A stretch of 24,038 nt of DNA from positions 1 to 24,038 of the forward strand of contig QFOI01000010.1 in the NCBI GenBank assembly GCA_003241175.1. The letters run 5' to 3'. The stretch's first letter is position 1. Each line of letters starts with the position of its first letter. The notes under the pieces were generated by a model, which was given only the letters and a program-made list of their open reading frames with translations, was not told the DNA's origin and did not search any database. Shown here one piece after another: positions 1 through 7,043 of this stretch. The stretch comes from Pseudopedobacter saltans. GTDB lineage: Bacteria > Bacteroidota > Bacteroidia > Chitinophagales > Chitinophagaceae. A program made the translations under genes and the position numbers.

Positions 1-2318
1 GAAGGATATTGTGGTAAAATATTCGCCATCGTCTGCATGGAAAATTGGATATTGGAATCCAATATGGCCGTATTGGCATTGACGATTCCTTTTTCTACTG
101 TTCCGCTTGTATTGAAATTTTGGTAGTTGTAACCGTAAATATCGGCCGAAACGATATCTGCGTTAAACTGCGAAACAAGCGCATTTTTGTCAAACTTGGT
201 CAGATTCAACCCCGAACCTTTTGCTGCCGCTTGCAAAGTCATTTTACCCAAAACGGTGTCCATTTTGGCAATATATCCAAGATCCAAATCCTGCAATCCC
301 ATCGTAAAATCATATACACCGGCCTTGTTCAAACTCCCTTTTACCGTCGCACCACCATTGGTTGTATTGATTTTCAAATCGGTATTCATCGCCGCAAGTC
401 CACCTCTGAAATAACCCGATGCGCTGATATTGTTTGGAATACGGATTTTGTCTTTTGGAATGGATCCAATAGGCGCGAGCGTTTCGATGTCTGCAGCGGA
501 AATGTTGAACTTTTTGATATTGACATTGAAATATGCCTTTTTCATATCAGGCAAGCCAGAACCACTCGCGGAAAGATCTGCGTAGGTATTTTTCAAACCT
601 CGAAACTGCAAATAAGGAATAGAAAAATTGGACATTGTACCCTTGATAGCTGCTCTCAGATTGATAGGACCTTTTCCGTGAATAAGCGAATCTGGATGCA
701 TTTCCTTTGGAATAAGTGATTTGATATCTTCCAAAGTCGAACGCAATTGATCGATTTTCAGGTCAAAATACATTTTGTTTGGATCGGGAAGGCCACGCAT
801 CGTACCAGACATTTTTACATACGTATTGTTCAGTCCGCTCAATTCTAGATTAGGAACATTTAAGTCTTTGACTTTTCCTTTTACAATTGTATTGAGTTTG
901 AATGTACTGTTTTGGTAACCTTCCATGTATTGGGCCAGCATCGGCGCAACATTGAGAATGTCTCCCATGTAAATCGATGTATTGACCAACCTTGCATACA
1001 AAAACATTTCCCCAGGATCTTTCATGATGGCATCCAGTGATTTGTAGCTGACTTTCATGGAATCGCGAAGTGTGGTCTTGTCTGTTTGCAACAATAATTT
1101 ACCTAAAGAAGCACCTTGATCATTGTAAACAAAAGTTGATTGTAGCTTTCTTAACTGTAATCCACCTTTTTCCGAAAGCGTTCCTTTGGTTATTTCGCCG
1201 CTATATTGAGTTGGCGTCAGTTTGATATTTTTGCCTCCCAATTGAATGTTTTTGAAAGCTAAATGGCCGTAATCCATTCCCTTTTTAATCGGTTTGGATG
1301 TTAAATCATTGTAGGCGACATCAACACTGTCGATGCCAATATTTTGTATGGCAAATAGCCAATTGGTTGTGGAAGTTGCTGTGTCTTTCGGCGTATTTTG
1401 AGCATTACTTTTCCCCATATCAACCAAAAACTTTGTTTTGGAAAGCTGTATATCGCTTATGTCAAAACTCATTTTGGCTATATTGATTTCCTTAGGCTCA
1501 AGGCTCAATTTGCCTACTGTACCATCAACCAGCATATTGCCAACATTATCTTTGTAATGCAATCCAATACTGTCAAGTTTGATATTGCCAATCTTTATAG
1601 GAAGCGAAAGTGTGGATGTGTCTTTTCCTGTGGAAACAGTGATTGTACTATCCGTTTTGGCCAACATAACCAAGGGTTTATACTGCTCAAACCAGATATT
1701 GGACTGTGAAAAAACAAAAGAAGGAATATCCGTATTCAGTGTTTTTGTATCGAAATTGTGCAAACTTGTTTCTAATTTGCCAATACTAACTTTGGCTTGC
1801 ATGCCCAATACATCATCTTTGAAGTTGAGTCGTAATTTGCTCAATCCCAATTTTTGTATATTGACAAAAAAAGAGGAAGATGTATCGCTGACTTTCTGCG
1901 TCGTATCACCACTTGCAAAAGCGTCGATGATGTATTGAAAATTGTAAACAGAATCTGGTTGTTGACGAATGATGTTGGCAACGGCTCCATTCAATTCGAT
2001 ATTGGAAATCATCGCCTTAGATCGCAAAAGTTGCAATACCGAAATGTCTACACGAAAATCATCAACATAGAGAAGTGTGTCTTTTTTTTGATCTTCGAGA
2101 TAAAGCTTTTCAAGCTGTAAACCGTCTAATATGCGAAGGTTGATTTTGCCTAAAGAGACCTTGGTGTGGATCTTATTTTCAAGATAAGTGACGGCCTTGT
2201 TTTTCGCCCAATTTTGTATAGAAGGGACTTGTATAAGAATGACAATGAGCACCACTAGTAAAAGTATGCTCATTATGATCCATCCTAGGATTCGAAATGT
2301 TATTTTGACCGCTCTCAA
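1..2318 (-). CDS. TamB/AsmA-like translocation and assembly protein (N-terminal part)
   Basis: The reverse strand is open from 2318 to the left edge (about 772 codons, C-terminus missing). It opens with a basic stretch (LRAVKITFR), one hydrophobic anchor (about residues 10-32), then the family-typical run QVPSIQNWAKNKAVTYLENK followed by KVSLGKINLRI and LEKLYLEDQKKDTLLY. The rest is long, Asn/Ser/Thr/Lys-rich beta-strand sequence, as in AsmA/TamB proteins that form a periplasm-spanning beta-taco groove and help assemble the outer membrane or move lipid to it. Two similar modules with GLNNTYVKMSG...GLPDPNKMYFDL and GLKNTYADLSA...GLPDMKKAYFNV lie near 745-845 and 503-608. The preferred start is TTG at 2318: an in-frame TAA lies seven codons upstream, and this start keeps the positive residues before the anchor. 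ATG at 2273 would cut into the anchor. The family call is confident; whether a DUF490/TamB C-terminal domain follows cannot be seen. Confidence 0.85.
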   Translation of the reverse strand, partial: MRAVKITFRILGWIIMSILLLVVLIVILIQVPSIQNWAKNKAVTYLENKIHTKVSLGKINLRILDGLQLEKLYLEDQKKDTLLYVDDFRVDISVLQLLRSKAMISNIELNGAVANIIRQQPDSVYNFQYIIDAFASGDTTQKVSDTSSSFFVNIQKLGLSKLRLNFKDDVLGMQAKVSIGKLETSLHNFDTKTLNTDIPSFVFSQSNIWFEQYKPLVMLAKTDSTITVSTGKDTSTLSLPIKIGNIKLDSIGLHYKDNVGNMLVDGTVGKLSLEPKEINIAKMSFDISDIQLSKTKFLVDMGKSNAQNTPKDTATSTTNWLFAIQNIGIDSVDVAYNDLTSKPIKKGMDYGHLAFKNIQLGGKNIKLTPTQYSGEITKGTLSEKGGLQLRKLQSTFVYNDQGASLGKLLLQTDKTTLRDSMKVSYKSLDAIMKDPGEMFLYARLVNTSIYMGDILNVAPMLAQYMEGYQNSTFKLNTIVKGKVKDLNVPNLELSGLNNTYVKMSGTMRGLPDPNKMYFDLKIDQLRSTLEDIKSLIPKEMHPDSLIHGKGPINLRAAIKGTMSNFSIPYLQFRGLKNTYADLSASGSGLPDMKKAYFNVNIKKFNISAADIETLAPIGSIPKDKIRIPNNISASGYFRGGLAAMNTDLKINTTNGGATVKGSLNKAGVYDFTMGLQDLDLGYIAKMDTVLGKMTLQAAAKGSGLNLTKFDKNALVSQFNADIVSADIYGYNYQNFNTSGTVEKGIVNANTAILDSNIQFSMQTMANILPQYP

Positions 2319-2380
2319 AAAGACTATGCAATTATTTTATAGGTGAACACTACTTCTGCCAAAAAGACCTTATCGTTTTA

Positions 2381-2527
2381 CTAACTTTTAGAGATAAGTC
2401 CCAACAACAGCGAAATTACGGCAAGAACAATCAAAATATGAATTAAATGTCCTACCGAGAAAACGAACATGCCTAAGAGCCAACCAATAACAGCTATAAC
2501 TGCGATGATGTACAATATGGATCTCAT
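2381..2527 (-). CDS. Lmo0937 family (DUF5670-like) membrane miniprotein
   Basis: A 48-codon reading frame from ATG 2527 to TAG 2381. It begins MRSILYIIAVIAVIGWLLGMF, then FSVGHLIHILIVLAVISLLLGLI, and ends SKS. That is two hydrophobic helices joined by a short G-H turn, almost nothing else. The pattern (RSILY..AVI...GWLLG.F....GHLIHILIVLAVI) is that of the very short Lmo0937-type proteins found across Bacteroidota and Firmicutes, function unknown. It starts 28 bases after the stop of the 128-residue gene and is the last of four same-strand small genes, so it is probably co-transcribed with them. It is an inner-membrane protein by composition; any stress role is inference from the neighbours. 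Confidence 0.85.
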   Translation of the reverse strand: MRSILYIIAVIAVIGWLLGMFVFSVGHLIHILIVLAVISLLLGLISKS

Positions 2528-2555
2528 AGTTTAAACGATTTAAATATTTGAAAAA

Positions 2556-2942
2556 TTATCCTTTTTTCTGTCTTTTTGCCATAAACGATTTGACAAGATT
2601 GAGTCCGACAAATACGCCTATCTGTTTCAGTGTTTGTTGAAGGTAGTCTTTGTCGAATACGCCTTTGAAATTGCGTTTTTCAGGATTGTTTAAAACCAAG
2701 GATACAATTGTCTGTATCACGTTCCAAGTTTTTTCGGCGACTACCGTTTTGGCAAAAAAAGGAACTACGCTTCCAAACGTTGCCTTGATGCTTTCCCTAG
2801 GTATTTCCTTAACTCCTTCCCTTAAGAGACGTTCATCAGAACGAAGCGCAAACTTAGTCTGTCTGATTTTGGATTCCAGATCATCTAGGTTATCTATATA
2901 GGAAAGATCCTCAGTCAGCTGTATTTTCTGCTTTTTCTTCAT
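2556..2942 (-). CDS. unrecognised 128-residue protein in YtxH/holin-X cluster
   Basis: I do not recognise a family. From ATG 2942 it reads MKKKQKIQLTEDLSYIDNLDDLESKIRQ and so on: a charged, helix-prone N-terminal half (LESKIRQTKFALRSDERLLREGVKEI, coiled-coil-like), then an amphipathic or hydrophobic middle (FGSVVPFFAKTVV, WNVIQTIVSLVLNN), and a mildly hydrophobic C-terminal helix (QIGVFVGLNLVKSFMAK) with a basic tail (KRQKKG). No signal peptide. It may be membrane-associated rather than membrane-spanning. The ATG lies inside the 3' end of the preceding holin-X-like gene (32-base overlap), pointing to translational coupling. A TTG at 2966 in the same frame would add eight residues (KKPPTTT) and enlarge the overlap, so the ATG is preferred. 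By position it corresponds to YqjK in the Escherichia coli yqjDEK operon, but I see no clear sequence match. Confidence 0.75.
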   Translation of the reverse strand: MKKKQKIQLTEDLSYIDNLDDLESKIRQTKFALRSDERLLREGVKEIPRESIKATFGSVVPFFAKTVVAEKTWNVIQTIVSLVLNNPEKRNFKGVFDKDYLQQTLKQIGVFVGLNLVKSFMAKRQKKG

Positions 2943-3303
2943 CGTTGTCGTTGGCGGTTTTTTCAAAAATGATGCTGATGATCTGGTTGACTATGAATTT
3001 CTTCACGAAATTTTTTCCCATGAAAATAATCAATACGGTAACAACCACGTAAATGATGGCTACCAGACCAAACCCCTTCATATTGCTGTCAAAAAGGTCG
3101 CTAAAAAAATAGGCGGCGCAAAAACTCCCAAACAAAATAACCATGCAGGTCAAAATGCCGATAATTGCCCATATCACCATCATGGACATGAGCTTAGCAA
3201 GTTTGGAGGTCGCTTCAAGCTTGGTTAACAATACCAAGTTGTTTATGTAACTAAACAGCTTGTTTCTATATTGGATAAAGAAATCTGATTGGTTCTTTTC
3301 CAT
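2911..3303 (-). CDS. holin-X / YqjE-like phage-holin-superfamily membrane protein
   Basis: 130 residues from ATG 3303. A soluble N-terminal stretch (about 1-40: QYRNKLFSYINNLVLLTKLEATSKLAKLM) leads into two long hydrophobic helices (about 41-70 and 80-97) and an acidic C-terminal tail (KTANDNDEEKAENTAD). This two-helix layout, with an amphipathic N-terminus running straight into the first helix, is that of the putative holin-X family that includes E. coli YqjE. Despite the name, chromosomal members are not phage lysis proteins as far as is known. It lies 60 bases downstream of the YtxH gene and overlaps the next gene by 32 bases, so it sits in the middle of a four-gene run. No lysin or phage gene is nearby. 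The family call rests on topology and neighbours more than on fixed residues. Confidence 0.72.
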   Translation of the reverse strand: MEKNQSDFFIQYRNKLFSYINNLVLLTKLEATSKLAKLMSMMVIWAIIGILTCMVILFGSFCAAYFFSDLFDSNMKGFGLVAIIYVVVTVLIIFMGKNFVKKFIVNQIISIIFEKTANDNDEEKAENTAD

Positions 3304-3363
3304 AATTTTTTTACTGGTTTATAGGATATGATTGTGGCTCATCCACAAAACTAGAATATGGGG

Positions 3364-3645
3364 CTATGAGAATATCTCATCCAATTCCTCATCGATTGTC
3401 AATCTTTTGCTGCCGTTTCCTTTTAAGTCTTCCAAGAATTTTTTTCCTTTACTCAAAAGGGATTCCAATCCGGATTGTGCAGACGCAAATCCATCTTTTA
3501 CTTCCTCACCTGTAGTTTTGGCTGTGTCTTTTATGGCAGACAATAGTTTCTTTCCATTTTCTCCCTGTAATAAGATTGTAAGTGCAGAACCTGCAGCCGC
3601 ACCGATGATTAACCCTGTCAATAGTTTCTGATTATCCTTTTTCAT
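3364..3645 (-). CDS. YtxH domain-containing protein
   Basis: 93 residues from ATG 3645. After a short basic start (MKKDNQK) comes one small-residue-rich membrane helix with the YtxH signature (LLTGLIIGAAAGSALTILLQGENGKKL), then a Lys/Glu/Asp-rich amphipathic helix (about residues 33-75) with an acidic end (DEELDEIFS). YtxH proteins are small, single-helix, stress-associated proteins; the biochemical role is unknown. It is the first gene of a same-strand group followed by the holin-X-like, 128-residue and 48-residue genes. The first helix followed by a long charged helix resembles an inverted form of the ElaB/YqjD proteins, whose genes also precede a holin-X (YqjE) gene in enterobacteria. Divergent from the AI-2E transporter gene across 100 bases. 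Confidence 0.87.
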   Translation of the reverse strand: MKKDNQKLLTGLIIGAAAGSALTILLQGENGKKLLSAIKDTAKTTGEEVKDGFASAQSGLESLLSKGKKFLEDLKGNGSKRLTIDEELDEIFS

Positions 3646-3680
3646 TATATAAGTTATTAAGTGTCAAACAAAAAAAACAA

Positions 3681-3688
3681 TATTTTTG
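3681..3688 (+). promoter_or_regulatory. possible Bacteroidota -7 element for the AI-2E transporter gene
   Basis: The string TATTTTTG fits the Bacteroidota primary-sigma -7 consensus TAnnTTTG and lies 57 bases before ATG 3746. I see no matching TTTG -33 box at the right distance, and the region is AT-rich, so a chance match is quite possible. Confidence 0.25.
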
Positions 3689-3745
3689 TTGTACTAACAA
3701 AAGATTTACGAATATTAAACTTAGCAATCTTTATACCATTTAACG

Positions 3746-4831
3746 ATGCAAAATACATCTAGCCAAAAAAAATCCAAGCAACTGACGCTTTTGATTGTAA
3801 TTATTCTTTTAGGAATATTTCTTTTTTATGGCCTAATAGAATTTTTTACAGCCTTTTTGGGTAGTGTCATATTTTACATACTGACTAAAGGTATGATGGA
3901 TAAACTTACAAAAAAATTTAGACTTAAACCTAGTCTTTCCGCCATCATTATCATGGTAGCCTCGTTTTTTATCATTCTTTTACCAGTTTCCTTGTTTGTC
4001 ACACTTCTGTATGGCAAAGTGTCAGAATTGTTGAGTAATCCTCAGCAGATTTTAGATTTGGTGAAATCTTTGGACGCGACCATAAAAGAAAAAACGAACT
4101 ATAGCATCCTTTCTCCCAAAACTATTGAAGGTATCCCTGCGATTGCTACCAAAATTCTTGGTCTAATAGTCAATACCGGAGTCAATGCGTTGTCGTCTAT
4201 TGCTATGATGTATTTTTTTTATTATTTCTTGCTTACGAGCAAGGACTTGAAAGGGCAACTAGAACAATACTTGCCTTTTGAACCGAAGCATGTAAATATT
4301 TTGGGAAAAGAATTGTATCAGCAAACGGTTAGTAATGCATTAGGTATTCCGCTTATTGCCGTCGCTCAAGGACTTTGTGGTTATGTTGCCTATCTTGTAG
4401 GAGGTGTACCAGAACCCGGCTTTTGGGGGGTCTTGACAGGTTTTGCATCTATTATTCCGGTCGTTGGTTCGGCGGTCATTTACATTCCGATCTCTATATA
4501 CTTATTGGCCGAAAGCCATGTTTGGCAAGGCTTCACGGTATTAGGAATCTGTTTACTGATATTGGGATCAGTAGATAACGTCATTCGTTTTGTATTGGCC
4601 AAAAAGATGGCGGACGTGCATCCCATCATTACGGTTTTGGGTGTTATTTTAGGATTGAAATTCTTTGGACTTTCAGGTTTGATATTTGGGCCTTTGCTTA
4701 TATCGTATTTCTTCATTTTTTACAAAATGTACTATAATGACTATGTAAGAGAAGATGGACAACCCGAAGCAGAAGTGTCCAAAACACTAGCCGAAAAACG
4801 AGCAGAAAAGAAAGCGGAAAAAACTTCATAA
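3746..4831 (+). CDS. AI-2E family transporter (PerM/TqsA-like)
   Basis: 361 residues, near the usual family length of 340-370. About eight membrane helices can be read: two near residues 12-48, one near 62-84, a soluble segment of about 90-130 (KVSELLSNPQQILDLVKSLD), a helix near 146-165, and a C-terminal group from about residue 200 to 330. Family hallmarks include the glycine/proline-rich stretch GVPEPGFWGVLTGFASIIPVVGSAVIYIP and the end motif HPIITVLGVILGLKFFGLSGLIFGPLL. The tail is charged (KTLAEKRAEKKAEKTS). Members export diverse solutes; the name comes from TqsA and AI-2, and the substrate here cannot be told from sequence. It stands alone on the plus strand, divergent from the YtxH cluster and convergent with fabH, from which a strong hairpin separates it. 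Confidence 0.9.
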   Translation: MQNTSSQKKSKQLTLLIVIILLGIFLFYGLIEFFTAFLGSVIFYILTKGMMDKLTKKFRLKPSLSAIIIMVASFFIILLPVSLFVTLLYGKVSELLSNPQQILDLVKSLDATIKEKTNYSILSPKTIEGIPAIATKILGLIVNTGVNALSSIAMMYFFYYFLLTSKDLKGQLEQYLPFEPKHVNILGKELYQQTVSNALGIPLIAVAQGLCGYVAYLVGGVPEPGFWGVLTGFASIIPVVGSAVIYIPISIYLLAESHVWQGFTVLGICLLILGSVDNVIRFVLAKKMADVHPIITVLGVILGLKFFGLSGLIFGPLLISYFFIFYKMYYNDYVREDGQPEAEVSKTLAEKRAEKKAEKTS

Positions 4832-4840
4832 GTTCCATCT

Positions 4841-4877
4841 AATACAAAAGGCCTTCATCATGAAGGCCTTTTGTATT
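4841..4877. terminator. bidirectional terminator between AI-2E transporter gene and fabH
   Basis: A perfect 17-base-pair inverted repeat (left arm 4841-4857, right arm 4861-4877) with loop TCA. The core is AAGGCCTTCA and each arm ends in an A- or T-rich run, so both strands can form a GC-rich stem with T-rich 3' flank. It lies 9 bases after the transporter stop and 19 bases after the fabH stop, exactly where a shared terminator for convergent genes is expected. Confidence 0.9.
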
Positions 4878-4896
4878 GATATTTGTGAAAATGTAA

Positions 4897-5901
4897 TTAT
4901 TTGGTATCATATGCCCATCTGATCCAAGCAGATGCCCAGGTAAAACCACCGCCAAATGCGGCAAGGATAAGGTTGTTACCCTTTTTCAATTTGCTTTCCC
5001 ATTCCCAAAGACACAATGGTATGGTAGCTGCTGTAGTATTACCATAACGTGTAATATTGACCATTACCTTTTCCTTTGGTATACCCATTCTTTCACGAGT
5101 GGCTTCTATAATACGAAGATTAGCCTGATGTGGTGCCAACCAGTCAATATCGTCTGGTGTAAGATTGTGTCTTTGCATCATTTCGGCACTGACTTCTGCC
5201 ATGTCGGTTACTGCATATTTGAATACGGATGGTCCTTCTTGGTAGATGTAGTGTTCTTTGTTGGTAACGGTTTCAATAGACGGTGGTTTTACAGATCCGC
5301 CAGCGACCATGTGCAAATGCTTGCTTCCCGATCCATCGGATTTCAATATGGTGTCCATAATACCGATATTTTCTTCTTCGTCTACCAATTCCAATAAAAC
5401 GGCTCCTGCGCCATCTCCAAATATGATACAAGTACTTCTGTCCGTATAATCGACCATTGAACTCATCTTGTCCACACCTACCACGATTATCTTTTTGCAG
5501 CGGCCCGATTCAAGAAAAGAAGCACCAACAGTCAATGCATAAACAAATCCACTACAAGCAGCTTCCAAATCAAATCCAAAAGCATTGCGAGCGCCGATTT
5601 TATCTGCAATAATATTGGCTGTAGCCGGGAATACCATGTCTGGAGTCACTGTCGCACAGATGATGGCATCTATCTCCATGGGGTCGAGATTCTTCTTTTT
5701 TAGAATCTCTTGGATAGCAGGCACCGCCATATCACTACTTCCGAGCCCTGGTGTTTTTAAAATTCTTCGTTCTTCGATTCCGGTTCGTGTACGGATCCAC
5801 TCATCGGTTGTATCCACCATCTTTTCCAACTCTTGGTTGGTAAGTCTATATTCAGGAACATACCCTCCAACAGATGTGATTGCCGCTCTCGGTCTACTCA
5901 T
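4897..5901 (-). CDS. fabH: beta-ketoacyl-ACP synthase III
   Basis: 334 residues, normal for FabH (310-340). It condenses acetyl-CoA or a branched acyl-CoA with malonyl-ACP to start fatty acid chains in the cytoplasm. The thiolase-fold catalytic triad is complete: Cys116 in DLEAACSGF, His258 in APHQANLRI, and Asn288 in RYGNTTAA. Other family motifs are TDEWIRTRTGIEERR near the N-terminus, FGDGAGAVLL near 161-170, and the C-terminal AAFGGGFTWASAWIRW. Start: ATG 5901, preceded 32 bases upstream by a TAnnTTTG element. In many bacteria fabH sits with plsX and rpmF; here it stands alone, so it may be one of several paralogues in the genome (inference). Downstream it converges on the AI-2E transporter gene. 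Confidence 0.96.
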   Translation of the reverse strand: MSRPRAAITSVGGYVPEYRLTNQELEKMVDTTDEWIRTRTGIEERRILKTPGLGSSDMAVPAIQEILKKKNLDPMEIDAIICATVTPDMVFPATANIIADKIGARNAFGFDLEAACSGFVYALTVGASFLESGRCKKIIVVGVDKMSSMVDYTDRSTCIIFGDGAGAVLLELVDEEENIGIMDTILKSDGSGSKHLHMVAGGSVKPPSIETVTNKEHYIYQEGPSVFKYAVTDMAEVSAEMMQRHNLTPDDIDWLAPHQANLRIIEATRERMGIPKEKVMVNITRYGNTTAATIPLCLWEWESKLKKGNNLILAAFGGGFTWASAWIRWAYDTK

Positions 5902-5932
5902 ATTGTTTGTGTATAAGTCAAAAATGTGGCGG

Positions 5933-5940
5933 CAAAAATA
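5933..5940 (-). promoter_or_regulatory. candidate Bacteroidota -7 element for fabH
   Basis: Read on the minus strand, TATTTTTG matches TAnnTTTG and ends 32 bases before the fabH ATG. A partial -33-like TTTTCA lies 20 bases further upstream. The 83-base gap after tag would allow fabH its own promoter. Confidence 0.4.
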
Positions 5941-5984
5941 TTACATTTTTTGGAATGATGTGAAAACCCGACCAAAAACCTACT

Positions 5985-6533
5985 TCAACGTTTCCATTGA
6001 GGTTTTTGCCGGAGTATTTTTTTGTAAATGGGGCAGCTTTCGGAATGCGCTCCAGGAAGGTAGCCAATACTCATCAAAAATTCGTTGACAATTTCGCCTC
6101 CGGTGAATTTAAAGGTCTTTTTGAAAAGCTTGGTCCATTCTTCTTTTGTTTTGGGATGATGATGCTCCAGCCATTTTTCGAATGAGCCGAATTCCTTTTG
6201 CAGTTCTAATATGGTTTTGGCATTTTCAATGGCGGCATTCACTTTCAGTTTGTTACGGATAATACCCGCATCAGACAAAAGCCTTTCCATGTCTTTTTCT
6301 GAATATTTTGCAACTTTTTGGATATCGTAATTGCTGTAAGCTTTCCTGAAACCTTCTTCTTTTTTCAAAATGGTTTCCCAACTCAGCCCCGCCTGATTGA
6401 TTTCTAATATAAGACGACCAAAAAGTTCGTTATCGTCATGTATCGGAAATCCATAAAGATGGTCGTGGTATGCTTTGTGGAGTGCTTTTCGTTCTTCCGG
6501 TTGCATATTTTCGATAGCGATGCAGTATGACAT
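5985..6533 (-). CDS. tag: DNA-3-methyladenine glycosylase I
   Basis: 182 residues, close to E. coli Tag (187). Tag removes 3-methyladenine from alkylated DNA in base excision repair. The structural zinc site is intact: Cys4 (MSYC), His23 (AYHDHLYG), His163 and Cys167 (GAHSESC). The substrate-pocket motif reads EINQAGLSWETILKKEE, with Glu44 and Trp52 in the places of E. coli Glu38 and Trp46, and SDAGIIRNKLKVNA matches the helix-hairpin-helix region. C-terminal FKFTGGEIVNEFLMSIG aligns with the E. coli FKFVG..I..SFM..CG segment. The gene starts 20 bases after the stop of the DUF4870 gene on the same strand, so the two are probably co-transcribed. The link between them looks incidental. Confidence 0.93.
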   Translation of the reverse strand: MSYCIAIENMQPEERKALHKAYHDHLYGFPIHDDNELFGRLILEINQAGLSWETILKKEEGFRKAYSNYDIQKVAKYSEKDMERLLSDAGIIRNKLKVNAAIENAKTILELQKEFGSFEKWLEHHHPKTKEEWTKLFKKTFKFTGGEIVNEFLMSIGYLPGAHSESCPIYKKILRQKPQWKR

Positions 6534-6553
6534 AATTTTTCTGTTGCGCTGTT

Positions 6554-6940
6554 TTATGAAATAAAAGATATGGCTATAGGATATTTGTACACCTTTCCGT
6601 CATGTGCCGCAACTGCTCCCATAATGGTGAAAATAAGATGAAGAATGCCAAGCGCAGCTAAAAGAAAAAATCCAATAAGCACAAAGGCAAGAATAAAAGA
6701 CACAAACATATAGATGAAAAGACTAATCTGAAAATTCAAAACATTGACAGCATTCTCTTTTACAAATGGTGACTCGTCTTTTTTGGTAATATAGATGATG
6801 AGCGGACCGATAAAACCTGTAAAAAATGCCAACACATGGGCTAGCATAGCCATATTACGATCGTCATTGGACGGACTATTTGTATTGGTGATTGGCTGTT
6901 GGTAATATCCATCTGGTTGTGTAAAGCCATTGTTGGTCAT
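6554..6940 (-). CDS. DUF4870 domain-containing membrane protein
   Basis: 128 residues from ATG 6940. A hydrophilic Gln/Asn/Pro/Tyr-rich leader (about 1-28: NNGFTQPDGYYQQPITNTNS) precedes the DUF4870 core: DDRNMAMLAHVLAFFTGFIGPLIIYI (helix 1), the conserved loop KKDESPFVKENAVNVLNFQISL, a long hydrophobic pair of helices, and the end HDGKVYKYPIAISFI. Function unknown; members are small, three- or four-helix membrane proteins common in Bacteroidota and Firmicutes. First gene of a probable two-gene unit with tag, and divergent from ruvA over about 100 bases. A well-spaced promoter candidate lies directly upstream. Confidence 0.9.
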   Translation of the reverse strand: MTNNGFTQPDGYYQQPITNTNSPSNDDRNMAMLAHVLAFFTGFIGPLIIYITKKDESPFVKENAVNVLNFQISLFIYMFVSFILAFVLIGFFLLAALGILHLIFTIMGAVAAHDGKVYKYPIAISFIS

Positions 6941-6972
6941 AAAAAATGATATTGATGTTTGAAATCGTAAAC

Positions 6973-7006
6973 TAAAGATATTTTTTGAAAATACTATTTA
7001 CCAAAA
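6973..7006 (-). promoter_or_regulatory. candidate promoter of the DUF4870-tag unit
   Basis: On the minus strand, TTTTGG (7006-7001), a 20-base spacer, then TATCTTTA (6980-6973), ending 32 bases before ATG 6940. This resembles the Bacteroidota TTTG / TAnnTTTG arrangement with one mismatch in the -7 box. The distance to the start codon is the same as for the fabH element. Confidence 0.4.
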
Positions 7007-7043
7007 GCGAAAAAAAAGGAAGTTTGCAAATAAAGAGCCCAAT

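Noticed and set aside
45..2120. Several plus-strand open frames (up to 224 codons) with no recognisable domains
   Set aside because: They are antisense shadows of the TamB-like gene, which shows family motifs and is open over the whole stretch on the minus strand.
2911..3303. Holin-like protein as a sign of prophage or a lysis/toxin system
   Set aside because: No endolysin, phage structural gene, integrase or att-like repeat is nearby, and the neighbours are stress-type membrane proteins; the chromosomal YqjE-like reading fits better.
5141..5210. Possible truncation or broken active site in FabH
   Set aside because: Cys116, His258 and Asn288 are all in place and the length is normal, so it is an intact enzyme.
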